A DNA stretch of 64,000 bases from Lysobacter luteus (GTDB lineage Bacteria > Pseudomonadota > Gammaproteobacteria > Xanthomonadales > Xanthomonadaceae): positions 248,001 through 312,000 of the forward strand of contig NZ_OU015430.1 of assembly GCF_907164845.1 (NCBI RefSeq), written 5' to 3'. The position numbers were made by a program, and so were the translations under genes. The notes beneath the pieces were generated by a model. It saw nothing but the letters and a program-made list of their open reading frames with translations. It was not told where the DNA came from and made no database searches. This document shows, piece after piece, positions 18,703-28,442 of the stretch; within the stretch, counting starts at the first letter, position 1, and each line of letters starts with the position of its first letter.

Positions 18703-19222
18703 CTTCGGCGTCGATGGCACGACCGAGTCGCTCGCGCAGGTGTTCGGCGTCGGCGGCATCGAGGTTGGGCACGGTAACCGAACTGTGGCGGGTGCCGGCC
18801 GTGTGCACGACCAGGGTGGACAGCTCGCGCCCGCGTTGCAGTGGCCCGCGCTTGATGTCGAGGTGCTGGACCCGGTTGGCCGGTACCCGGGTTTCGCGCT
18901 GCCACAGCCGGCCACGGCGCACTGCCAGTCCCTGCTCGTCCAGTCGCCACGCGGTGTGCCGGTATTGGCTGGTTCCCAGCCAGACGCCGAATGCCGCGCC
19001 CACAAGGCCCGCCAGGCCGGCAATGCACGCCACGACCAACGTGCGCGGGAGGTCCAGCACCGTGCTGGCGATCAGGGCGACGAAGCCACCGGCCACCAGG
19101 CCGGCAATCGCCAGCGGCACGACGGCGCCGATCAGGAACAACGGCCGTGACCGCGACGGCAACGGCTGCCACGTAGCGGCAACGGATCCCGCCGTTTCAT
19201 CGGCGGGTGGCATTAGGTGCAT
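18695..19222 (-). CDS. PH-domain membrane protein, YdbS-like
   Basis: A 175-aa protein: two transmembrane helices (about residues 28-52 and 60-82), then one bPH2 domain (YRHTAWRLDEQGLAVRRGRLWQRETRVPANRVQHLDIKRGP). It is the short partner in the common YdbS-YdbT pair and overlaps the larger gene by 8 bases. Function is not established. Starts at Met1 or Met4 are both possible. Confidence 0.85.
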   Translation of the reverse strand: MHLMPPADETAGSVAATWQPLPSRSRPLFLIGAVVPLAIAGLVAGGFVALIASTVLDLPRTLVVACIAGLAGLVGAAFGVWLGTSQYRHTAWRLDEQGLAVRRGRLWQRETRVPANRVQHLDIKRGPLQRGRELSTLVVHTAGTRHSSVTVPNLDAADAEHLRERLGRAIDAEDD

Positions 19223-19339
19223 GTCGGTCCCCGGTTGCTCAATCCCATCGTCGCTCCCCCTCCGATCTCGACCCGGACCGCGCCGCGCGCGTCATCCCGA
19301 CCAGCGACTGTAATCCCCGATCGCGCGATCGGCAGGGTC

Positions 19340-20266
19340 TCAGTAGCACCCGGGCCAGTACGGATTTTCCTCGCCGCTGCCGGGCGGACGGACGGAGAAG
19401 CGCTTGTAGGTCCACTGGTACTGCGCGGGATCGCGCCGGGCGATGCGCTCGACCGCGGCGTTGAGTGCGGCGGCGCTCGTGGCCGGGTCCGGGTCGGACA
19501 CCGCCGCCGGTGCAGGCTCCACGTGCAGTGCGAACGCCGGACCGCGCCCCTCGTCGTCGATCCGCTCGCACCACGCCATCAGCACGGTCGCGCCGCTGCG
19601 GGTGGCCAGTCGGCCCAGCAGCGTCATCGTCAGCGCCTGGAGACCGAAGAACGGAGCGAACTCGCCATCGCCGCGCTTGGGCTGCTGGTCGGGCAGGATG
19701 CCGACCACCCCACCCGCGGCCAGGCGCTTGAACAGCTGGCGCACCCCGGCGCCATCGGCCCGCACCTGGGTGATCCGTGCCGCGTCCTCGTCCGCGCGGG
19801 CGAGGTTGAGGAACGCCTCCCCGACCCTGGATTCGGGCGGGGCATAGAGGATTGCCAGCGGCGTGCGCGCGGCGAGCCACTGGTTGAGCAGTTCCCAGTT
19901 GCCGAAGTGCGGGGCGGCCACGATCACACCATTGCCAGCGGCCATCGCGGCGTCAAGGTGCGCGGCGCCGTGGACTTCGCGGATCATCGCCAGGTTGCCC
20001 GCGCGCGGGCCGGTCCACAGGCGCAGGGTTTCAAACACCTGCCGGGTGGTGCTGCGCATCACCGCCCGCTGCAACTCCGCGTGCTCGTCCGCCGATGCGT
20101 CCGCCCGCACCAGCTCGAGGTTGCGTGCGGTGATGCGCGCCTCTCGGCTCGACCGCCGGATCGCGGCGTCGGCCAGGGCATCGGCCAGCCGGGTGAGCCA
20201 GCGCCACGGCAGGCGTGCCACCAGCGTGGCGAACAGGAACAGCAGGCGCGCGGCAAGTCGGGTCAT
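19340..20266 (-). CDS. Lipid A biosynthesis-type acyltransferase (LpxL/HtrB family)
   Basis: A 308-aa protein of the family that adds a secondary acyl chain to the lipid A precursor at the inner membrane. It has an N-terminal hydrophobic anchor (about residues 5-25) and the HFGNWE segment giving the catalytic His and Glu (H-x4-E). The further motif GGVVGILPDQQPKRGDGEFAPFFG is typical for LpxL/LpxM-like enzymes. The start at MTRLAARLLF (ATG 20266) is preferred to a longer form. The exact acyl donor and position are not predictable. Confidence 0.88.
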   Translation of the reverse strand: MTRLAARLLFLFATLVARLPWRWLTRLADALADAAIRRSSREARITARNLELVRADASADEHAELQRAVMRSTTRQVFETLRLWTGPRAGNLAMIREVHGAAHLDAAMAAGNGVIVAAPHFGNWELLNQWLAARTPLAILYAPPESRVGEAFLNLARADEDAARITQVRADGAGVRQLFKRLAAGGVVGILPDQQPKRGDGEFAPFFGLQALTMTLLGRLATRSGATVLMAWCERIDDEGRGPAFALHVEPAPAAVSDPDPATSAAALNAAVERIARRDPAQYQWTYKRFSVRPPGSGEENPYWPGCY

Positions 20267-20365
20267 CGCGGCAGTGTAGCGACGCGCGCGCATCGACCGT
20301 TGGCAGCGGCCAGTGGCATCGGGCGGCGCGGCCGACTAGGCTGCCGGTCCCGCCGGGAGCCGCCG

Positions 20366-20806
20366 ATGCTCGCATTGATCCAGCGCGTCACCGAAGCCAG
20401 CGTCCGCATCGACGGCGAGACCGTCGGCGCCATCGGGCCCGGCCTGCTCGCGCTGGTCGGGGTCGAACCCGGCGACGGCCCCGCGCAGGTCGAACGCATG
20501 GCCCGTCGGCTGCTGGGCTACCGCGTGTTCGCCGATGCCGAGGGGCGGATGAACCTGGGGCTGTCGGCGACGGGCGGTGGCCTGCTGCTGGTCAGCCAGT
20601 TCACGCTCGCCGCCGACACCGCCAGTGGCATGCGACCGGGTTTCAGCACCGCGGCCCCACCGGCGCAGGCTGAACCGCTGTTCAACGATCTGCTGCGAAC
20701 GTGCCGGCAACTGCATGCGGGCGGGGTGGAAACCGGCCGTTTTGGCGCCCATATGGTGATCAGCCTGACCAACGACGGTCCGGTGACCTTCCTGTTGCGG
20801 TCCTGA
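20366..20806 (+). CDS. dtd: D-aminoacyl-tRNA deacylase
   Basis: Hydrolyses D-amino acids wrongly attached to tRNA, and glycine from tRNA-Ala. The 146-aa product has the two family motifs, SQFTLAAD near residue 78 and TNDGPVTF near residue 135. The N-terminus is MLALIQRVTEASV. A GGGAG ribosome site precedes ATG 20366. It reads toward rpoD. Confidence 0.95.
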   Translation: MLALIQRVTEASVRIDGETVGAIGPGLLALVGVEPGDGPAQVERMARRLLGYRVFADAEGRMNLGLSATGGGLLLVSQFTLAADTASGMRPGFSTAAPPAQAEPLFNDLLRTCRQLHAGGVETGRFGAHMVISLTNDGPVTFLLRS

Positions 20807-20858
20807 CCGGCCGCGCCGGCCCCGATCCCCGTCCGCGCCAGCGGCCGCGGCGGCCGGC

Positions 20859-20867
20859 TGGTATAAT
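20859..20867 (+). promoter_or_regulatory. Extended -10 promoter of rpoD
   Basis: TGGTATAAT forms a consensus extended -10 element (TGn plus TATAAT) 41 bases before the rpoD start codon. No good -35 box is seen in the GC-rich sequence upstream, which fits an extended -10 promoter. Confidence 0.6.
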
Positions 20868-20908
20868 AGAAGGTTCATTTCCCCCCAATAACGTGGTGGC
20901 GCAGCCGT

Positions 20909-22792
<1,884 letters not shown>

Positions 22793-22814
22793 TCCGACGT
22801 AGCGAAGCAACGCA

Positions 22815-22841
22815 CGAAGCCCCGCACAATGCGGGGCTTCG
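22815..22841 (+). terminator. Intrinsic terminator of rpoD
   Basis: A 12-bp stem with a 3-base loop (arms CGAAGCCCCGCA and its complement) lies 23 bases after the rpoD stop and is followed by GTCGTTT. The symmetric stem with a short T run fits a factor-independent terminator. Confidence 0.8.
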
Positions 22842-22853
22842 TCGTTTCGGGGC

Positions 22854-22859
22854 TACAAT
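22854..22859 (+). promoter_or_regulatory. -10 box of the tRNA gene
   Basis: TACAAT lies 11 bases before the first base of the mature tRNA, so transcription would start about 5 bases upstream of it. A -35 would fall inside the rpoD terminator stem and has no clear match. Confidence 0.35.
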
Positions 22860-22870
22860 TCCCGCCCCGC

Positions 22871-22946
22871 GGGCCTATAGCTCAATGGTTAGAGCAGAGG
22901 ACTCATAATCCTTTGGTTCCAGGTTCGAGTCCTGGTGGGCCCACCA
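22871..22946 (+). tRNA. tRNA with CAT anticodon, most like tRNA-Ile2
   Basis: A full cloverleaf with CCA encoded. The acceptor stem pairs GGGCCTA with TGGGCCC, the anticodon loop is CTCATAA and the T arm is intact. CAT can be tRNA-Met or tRNA-Ile2 (C34 modified to lysidine by TilS to read AUA). The D arm (AGCTCAATGGTTAGAGCAG) and the TTGGT variable segment are closer to E. coli tRNA-Ile2 than to its elongator Met tRNA. Its 3-prime end is the apparent insertion site of the following island. Confidence 0.88.
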
Positions 22947-22984
22947 AACTATTGTCCATTGCCGTCCGGCAAAGTCCATCGAAG
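22942..22984. repeat. Left att-like repeat of the island
   Basis: Starts in the last bases of the tRNA and runs 38 bases beyond it. Against 63522-63566 it shares CACCAAA, TTGTCCA, CCGGCA and AGTCCATCGAAG, with about 36 of 45 aligned positions equal and one 2-base gap. Inside it, GTCCATTGCCGTCC (22954-22967) recurs with two changes at 23027-23040, which suggests integrase arm-type binding sites. The match lies exactly where a tRNA-targeting integrase would leave attL. Confidence 0.55.
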
Positions 22985-23070
22985 TAGCCTGAAACCTTGC
23001 TGTGTATGGGTTGAAGCGCCACTAACGTCCGATGCCGTCCAGTGGAATCCAGCTAAAAAGTGTGTCACGG

Positions 23071-23122
23071 TGTGAGTCAAGGAGTCAGCCAGGGGAGGCT
23101 GACTCACAAGTGGATGACTCAC
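23071..23122 (+). repeat. Inverted and repeated GTGAGTCA motifs before the integrase
   Basis: GAGTCAGCC (23082-23090) and its complement (23097-23105) flank the 6-base spacer AGGGGA, which includes part of a possible ribosome site. The octamer TGACTCAC or its complement GTGAGTCA occurs three times (about 23072-23079, 23100-23107, 23115-23122). The stem could hide the ribosome site, or the octamers could be operators or integrase/excisionase sites. Confidence 0.45.
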
Positions 23123-24331
23123 ATGCTCACTGACACCAAGCTGCGCACACTCAAGCCGCGCGCTGGCGCGTACCGCATCGCTGATGCGAATGGCCTGTGT
23201 GTCGAGGTGCGCCCCAGTGGCGCGAAAGTCTGGCGGTATCGCTATCGCTACGCCGGCAAGGCCAGCATCATCACTCTCGCGGAGTACCCGACGATGAGCC
23301 TGGCAGAGGCGCGCGCTGAGCGAGAGCGCCTGCGCGCTCTGGTGAAAACGGGCAGAAATCCAGCGTACGCTGCGCGCGTCGCCAGAGCCGCAAAGCTTGA
23401 GCTTGCGGAGACCACATTCGGCGCTATCGCCACTGAGTTGCTTGCCAAGCGTGCAAGAGAGGGCCTCGGCTCAGGATCAGTGAAGCGCGAACGGCGATTG
23501 CTAGAGAAGGACATGGCCGCAATCAGCAGCCTGCCGATCACGGACGTAACCGCGCCGTTGTTGCTGGCATCGCTGCGTAAGCTGGAGAAGCGAGGCGTGA
23601 TTGAGACGGCGCACCGAGCTCGGTCATGGGCCGGGAGGGTGTTCCGCTATGCGATCGCGACGGGACGCGCAAATAACAACCCAGCTGAAGATCTCGTCGG
23701 AGCGCTGGAGCAGTCGCAGACGACGCACCTGGCTAGCGTCACTGATCCCGCGAAGATTGGCGATCTGCTCCGAGCCATGTATTCCTACCAAGGGTTTCCT
23801 GTGACCTCGGCAGCGCTGAGGCTTGCCCCGCTCCTTTTCGTCCGACCTGGAGAGCTTCGAAAGGCGCAGTGGGCTGACATTGACTTGGCTGCTGCCGAAT
23901 GGCGCTTTACAGCGAGCAAAACCGGCACTCCGCACATCGTCCCTTTGTCATCTCAGGCCGTAGAGATATTGACCGAGCTCGGTCCTCTCACGCGGCGAAG
24001 CGAGTTCGTCTTCCCGGGAGTCAGAAGCGCAAAACGGCCGATGAGTGAGAACACCATCAACGCTGCTTTGCGCTATTTGGGCTACGACGGAAACACGATT
24101 ACAGGGCATGGCTTCCGAGCCATGGCGAGAACTGTCTTGGACGAAGTGTTGGGCTTCCGGCCTGACTACATCGAGCATCAGCTGGCACATGCGGTCCGCG
24201 ATCCGCTTGGGCGCGCCTACAACAGGACTGCACATCTGGCGGAGCGCAAGAAGATGATGCAGGCGTGGGCAGATTATCTGGATAGTCTGAGACTTAACGC
24301 CAACGTTGTGCCTATACGTAAGGCAGTCTGA
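23114..24331 (+). CDS. Tyrosine recombinase, P4-type integrase
   Basis: A 405-aa site-specific recombinase that inserts and excises the island. The N-terminal DUF4102-like arm-binding domain is MLTDTKLRTLKPRAGAYRIADANGLCVEVRPSGAKVWRYRYR. The catalytic domain has Arg244 (RPGELR), His332 and Arg335 (HGFRAM), the HQLAH segment near 355-359 and the nucleophile Tyr369 (AYNRTAHL). P4-type integrases typically target tRNA 3-prime ends, and this one lies 170 bases behind a tRNA. Starts at 23114 or 23123 are preferred; a GTG at 23060 would give a longer form. Confidence 0.93.
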   Translation: MTHMLTDTKLRTLKPRAGAYRIADANGLCVEVRPSGAKVWRYRYRYAGKASIITLAEYPTMSLAEARAERERLRALVKTGRNPAYAARVARAAKLELAETTFGAIATELLAKRAREGLGSGSVKRERRLLEKDMAAISSLPITDVTAPLLLASLRKLEKRGVIETAHRARSWAGRVFRYAIATGRANNNPAEDLVGALEQSQTTHLASVTDPAKIGDLLRAMYSYQGFPVTSAALRLAPLLFVRPGELRKAQWADIDLAAAEWRFTASKTGTPHIVPLSSQAVEILTELGPLTRRSEFVFPGVRSAKRPMSENTINAALRYLGYDGNTITGHGFRAMARTVLDEVLGFRPDYIEHQLAHAVRDPLGRAYNRTAHLAERKKMMQAWADYLDSLRLNANVVPIRKAV

Positions 24332-24595
24332 TCGGGCGACCTTCAGCTTTCGACCCACTGCAGTGTTTCGTAGCGTCTCGGTCAACGCCTGCTGTGCTTT
24401 GATAGCAGTCCGTCGTTTCGCCGAACAGCGCCCCCGGAAGCAGCCGTTTAGCTTCCCCCCCCCCATACAGAACGCTCTTGGGTCAGAAGCGCCGCGACTT
24501 CACCCCCGGGGGATCCTCTGCCCTCAACAGGTCTACGCCGCGTAGCGGTGCGCGCTTGTCAGCTGGCGGCCTGGATCGGAAACACGAGTGGCGCA

Positions 24596-26464
24596 TTACG
24601 CAAGATCGTCGAACTCGGCCCCGTCGCTCGGCCCTGGCGGCGGCGCATTCTTCAGCTTGGGTGGATAGAACCCTTGCCGTCCGCGAGTGTAGTCGTCGGT
24701 GAACTCGATGGCATGCAATGCGCGGGCCGTGATCGGATCCACCGTTTCGTTTTCCAGAACGACAATTTGGCCAGGGCCTTGGAAGCGAGAAAGCCAAGCG
24801 TAGAAGCTCGTGTTCACCGCGGCCGTGGGGATCTCCCGGTCGTTGTCTGGCGTCTCTTTCTGCGCGTAGGCTTTCAACGGCGAATCCAGCACGACGACGC
24901 CGAGGTGAGGGTGGCCCTTTCTTAAGGCATGCTGCATCAAGGCGATCGTCATGGCGGACAGGAACAGGCCACGTTTCCCCGCGCCATAGCTGAGGCGTCG
25001 GCGGTCATCGATGACCAAGTCACAGGCCTTCGGATCGACGTACACGGACTGGATGGACGTGAACCCCCAGTCGTTGAGTATCTGGCGTGCGATCGCTCCG
25101 ACATCCGCTCCGTGCTGTCCAACGTTGCGTACGAGGACCGTCTGCTTCTGTTTCGTTGCTTCCTTGAGCCGCGCGATCTCGCCCGTCAGTCGATCGGTTT
25201 CATCAAAGGCGTCGATGAGCGATGAAAACCGCGTATGTGACTCGGCGAGATCGCGCGGGTCTGAGTCGAACTCCAGCGACGCACTACGCAGCACCGCCTT
25301 CTCCTGCTCCTCCAATACCCTCAGTGACGCTGTGAGCCGCTGCACATCAGCAGTAGCAGTGGCCAGGCGCGTCTGCTCTCGGGCCAAAGATGGCTGCAGT
25401 CCGCGACGGAGTGCGAGGATTTTTTCCGCCTCGGCCGCAATCGCATCGCGGTACTTGGTCGGCGCCTTGGGCTTCAGGCTACTAGGATCGACATGCTGTT
25501 CAACCGGCGTGCCGCAGAGCGGGCACGGCGTCTCGGCCAAAGCCTGGAAGAATGCGATGCCTTCGTCGGTGGCTCCGAGGCGGGCAAGGTCGCTTGCATA
25601 CTTCAGGTCCAGTAGCGTGAAACGTTCCCGCATGGACGTGGCCCCGGCAAGTTGTGTCGTTGCGGTAGTGAGAGCTTCTCCCTCCGCAAAAATCTGCTGC
25701 CGCAGTCCCTTTAGGACCGCAGAGCGCGCCTGGAGCTGCGTAGCGAACATATCCAGCCGCTCATCGACTTGCGCCAGGGCTGCAACCACGGATGCCCGAT
25801 CTGTGTCAGCCGGAATCACGCCCTGCAGACGCGCCAATTCCGCCTCGGCCGCTGCCAATCTTCCCTTGGCCTGGTCTTTTTGGGACGCTGTCTTGTAAAG
25901 CTCGACTGCGGAGTCATCGAGGCCGCTCAGAAACAGCGAGTAGGAAGAGACGTGCTTTTCCGAGCCATGACCCTTGCCCTTCGTCGCGTCCTCGGAAATC
26001 ATGCCGGGCTGGGAGAGCAGGGCCCAATGCCGCAGGTCGTCACCAGTGACGGGGCCTTTTTCACTTCGGTTGCGAAGCACCTGTTTGCCTGCGGCGCCAG
26101 ACAGCCTGACGAGCAGCTCGCCAAGATCCTGATCGACTTCTTCGAGCGGGTTCGCCGTACCGTCCGGAACCCGAGGATCGTCTAGCCGCACCAGAACGCG
26201 CGCCGCGCCGCCAGACATCGCCTTGCGAACGAGGTACTCATGCTCATCATGCAGGAAGGCGAGCTCCAGCGAATTGTATCCCTGCGATTCCGGAGGCGGT
26301 TCAAGTGCTGCGGTACCGCCCAGTAGGAACCAGATGCACTTCCAGATGTGCGATTTGCCAGTGTCGCTAGGGCCGCGGATGAGTGTGCGACGACCGTCGA
26401 ACATGACCTTCGCGGGCAATACGCCCGGACCGTGCACCGACAAGTACTTCAGCGTTATTGCCAC
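24596..26464 (-). CDS. SMC/RecN-like ATPase of an ABC-three-component (ABC-3C) system
   Basis: A 622-aa ABC ATPase of the SMC/Rad50 kind. Walker A is GPSDTGKSH near residue 31. A central pair of helical regions encloses CPLCG (near residue 315), which looks like a zinc hook. The signature-like segment SYGAGKRGLFLSA is near residue 486 and Walker B is LGVVVLDSPLKAY. It is the last gene of a three-gene operon with overlaps of 10 and 4 bases, matching the predicted ABC-3C conflict systems. In these the ATPase is thought to move on DNA or assemble on a trigger and activate the effector. Its GC content is lower than in the core genes. Confidence 0.82.
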   Translation of the reverse strand: MAITLKYLSVHGPGVLPAKVMFDGRRTLIRGPSDTGKSHIWKCIWFLLGGTAALEPPPESQGYNSLELAFLHDEHEYLVRKAMSGGAARVLVRLDDPRVPDGTANPLEEVDQDLGELLVRLSGAAGKQVLRNRSEKGPVTGDDLRHWALLSQPGMISEDATKGKGHGSEKHVSSYSLFLSGLDDSAVELYKTASQKDQAKGRLAAAEAELARLQGVIPADTDRASVVAALAQVDERLDMFATQLQARSAVLKGLRQQIFAEGEALTTATTQLAGATSMRERFTLLDLKYASDLARLGATDEGIAFFQALAETPCPLCGTPVEQHVDPSSLKPKAPTKYRDAIAAEAEKILALRRGLQPSLAREQTRLATATADVQRLTASLRVLEEQEKAVLRSASLEFDSDPRDLAESHTRFSSLIDAFDETDRLTGEIARLKEATKQKQTVLVRNVGQHGADVGAIARQILNDWGFTSIQSVYVDPKACDLVIDDRRRLSYGAGKRGLFLSAMTIALMQHALRKGHPHLGVVVLDSPLKAYAQKETPDNDREIPTAAVNTSFYAWLSRFQGPGQIVVLENETVDPITARALHAIEFTDDYTRGRQGFYPPKLKNAPPPGPSDGAEFDDLA

Positions 26465-26947
26465 TGGCTCCCCCTCGCGGCGGCGCCTTCAAACTCCGCA
26501 CCCCAAAGGTGGCCCTGTTGAGCGAATCTCTCGGTCATTTCTCTTGAGCTCAGGGTGGCGAAGGTAGCAGCTGCCCAGCGGCATCGCCTGTCCAGTTCGC
26601 GCAGGTAAGGCGAGGTCAGCGCGCCGACCATGCTTCTGGCGGTCTCGCCGGCGAAGTAGGTGATCCCGGTTTCATCCATCGACACCGCGACGAGGCCACG
26701 GGTGCTCATCAGGTACAGGCTTTGGGCGATGAGGTCGCGGCGACTCAAGTATTCGCTGCCGCGATAGGGGACCGGCGTGTGAAGACTTGGTGGCCCATCG
26801 AGATCGTCGGAGTACACGATGGCGTAGTCGAGCAGAACCAGCTTTTGGAGGTCGGCGCCAGCCGGCTGCAACGAATTGAGTAGATACACCATCCGAACGC
26901 CCAATTCGAACGGCGAGTTGAAAGCGGGGGGGCTTGGACTTTTTCAT
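26455..26947 (-). pseudogene. ABC-3C middle component, frameshifted at a C7 tract near the start
   Basis: The ORF from TTG 26904 to 26455 encodes 149 aa (VYLLNSLQPAGADLQKLVLLDYAIVYSDDL, then PVPYRGSEYLSRRDLIAQSLYLMSTRGLV), the known pattern of ABC-3C middle components. It has no proper start: upstream in frame the codons read A-F-N-S-P-F-E-L-G up to a TGA. An ATG at 26947 overlaps the preceding stop as ATGA but is in another frame, separated by a run of seven C (26926-26932). With six C, the product would be MKKSKPPAFNSPFELGVRM and 163 aa in all. The tract may be phase-variable, a true mutation, or a sequencing error. Confidence 0.72.
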
Positions 26948-28020
26948 TTGACCCACTTCAGCCGACCTCTAACGACTAAGTGATGGCAGGTGCCAGGTAG
27001 GTCACCTCCGCGAAGCTGGGGCGAGAGGCGGCTCTCCTGGACCTGCAGCGTCGACGCTCGTTCTACTGCCGCGTCGACCCGTGCCATGCCCGTCTGGAGG
27101 CGGAATTGCGCGATCGTGGGGCGGATGCCCGCAAGGACCATGTCCAGCAGCCGATCAAACTCCGGTTCGTTGGGGTAGATGTCCCGGCTGAACCGCTGCA
27201 GGCCTTCTGCGCAATAGAAGATCTGTCGATGCGAATCGAAGTGGTCTTCGTACTCGCTGCCCGGCAAGTCGGCCAGGACGACAGGCGATGCTTTGTGCTC
27301 GGTGTAGACGCGCAAGAGCTCGTCGACATACTTCCCCTCGTGCAGTGCCGGCTGGGCGGGCATCGGATCATCGTCGCCGCGTTCAGGCACGATACCGAAC
27401 AGGTGACAGTGGGCAGCCTTGTCGAGCGCGTGCCAAGCCAGTAGGTCATGTACCGGGCACTCGATGAAACGATCGAAGTCAAAATCGTCGATAGCAGCCT
27501 GGACGTCAGGGGTGAGCTCGGCAGCCTTGCCTTTCATCCCGGTGTTTTCGTTCTTCCATGCGTCGACGAACTTCGCCTTGAAGGCCGAAGCCCCCGAGGC
27601 CATCGTGTTGTGAAGCTCGTTGCCGACAGCATGCGGGCAGCAGAAGTAGTAATAACTCGGACGCGGATAGGTCTTCAAGGCCAACTGCTTGAAGAACTTC
27701 GCCATCTCGGGAAATGCATCGCTCTGCGTCAGCCCCTGTTTGTAGTGCTTGGCTTGGTACAGGTCCCAGCCGTCACGCGCTAATGCCGGGCCATAGCGCG
27801 CCTCGATGTCGCGGCCACCGTCGCCTGCGCCACCCAGCCGCTTTACAACTGCATAGGGCACGCCGCCTGGGAGAGTTCGCTGGCGTGCGGCGGCCAGAAT
27901 GACTTCTTCCCATTGATCGGGACTCAGCAGAAGAACTTGCGACGATGGCTGGATGACGCCGCCCGCTGTAACGTGCTGGGTTTTCCGCAGTTTGCGCGTC
28001 GTGCCTGATTTTGGTGGCAT
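26944..28020 (-). CDS. ABC-3C effector/sensor with restriction-endonuclease-like N-terminus
   Basis: A 358-aa protein. The first 100 residues show a PD-(D/E)xK-type nuclease pattern: a Trp-Glu-Glu helix (WEEVI, residue 37-41), GAGDGGRD with Asp71, and YQAK with Gln89 and Lys91. The remaining part (HCHLFGIVPERGDDDPMPAQPALHEG, FDSHRQIFYCAEGLQRFSRDIYP) resembles the C-terminal partner-binding domains of ABC-3C effectors. DNA cleavage on activation by the ATPase is the likely output. It is first in the operon, starting at ATG 28020. It could also be called an Mrr-like nuclease if seen alone. Confidence 0.78.
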   Translation of the reverse strand: MPPKSGTTRKLRKTQHVTAGGVIQPSSQVLLLSPDQWEEVILAAARQRTLPGGVPYAVVKRLGGAGDGGRDIEARYGPALARDGWDLYQAKHYKQGLTQSDAFPEMAKFFKQLALKTYPRPSYYYFCCPHAVGNELHNTMASGASAFKAKFVDAWKNENTGMKGKAAELTPDVQAAIDDFDFDRFIECPVHDLLAWHALDKAAHCHLFGIVPERGDDDPMPAQPALHEGKYVDELLRVYTEHKASPVVLADLPGSEYEDHFDSHRQIFYCAEGLQRFSRDIYPNEPEFDRLLDMVLAGIRPTIAQFRLQTGMARVDAAVERASTLQVQESRLSPQLRGGDLPGTCHHLVVRGRLKWVK

Positions 28021-28442
28021 GGATCTGGAGTTGTCCTTGGCGCGAAATTCTCAGTGATGGCGCAGCCACAGATTCTTCACAGTAGCACCTAGTGTGGTCG
28101 CCATCCGCTGGCGCTCTGTAAGAGGGCAGGAACAGTCTCACCGTGCATGGTCTCCGGGTACATTCCGAGATAGCAACAACGATGATCAAAGCTTGCGTAT
28201 TACGGATGGGCGGTAGTGCGCGGTCGTTGACTAGTCGTCCCGCGCTTAGGTGCCGCAATGCAGTCGCGGGTGAACTTTTGCACTCAGCCTGACGCTTTCG
28301 CTTAGAAGTCCGTTATGTCCGGCGGCTCCGGGCCGCAAGTAGTCGCAGCGCACAAAGTTGTGTTCGCAGCTGGGTAACTACAGTTAGTCGGGCGACAATG
28401 GCCATACGGGGCCGCGGTCCCGTGTCCCCCGTAGCTGCAGCA
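28021..28442. other. Non-coding stretch before the ABC-3C operon
   Basis: No convincing gene, RNA or repeat was found in these 422 bases. It should hold the promoter of the ABC-3C operon (reading left); no clear -10/-35 pair stands out. Overlapping reading frames here have atypical composition and look like shadows. Confidence 0.5.

Noticed and set aside
17188-19023. A single 611-aa fused PH-domain protein
   Set aside because: The extra N-terminal part is a shadow of the overlapping YdbS-like gene; ATG 18702 with an 8-base overlap is the normal arrangement.
26672-26956. Separate 94-aa protein starting at the same ATG as the ABC-3C middle gene
   Set aside because: Only the first few residues are sensible; the rest is the wrong frame of the middle component after the C7 tract.
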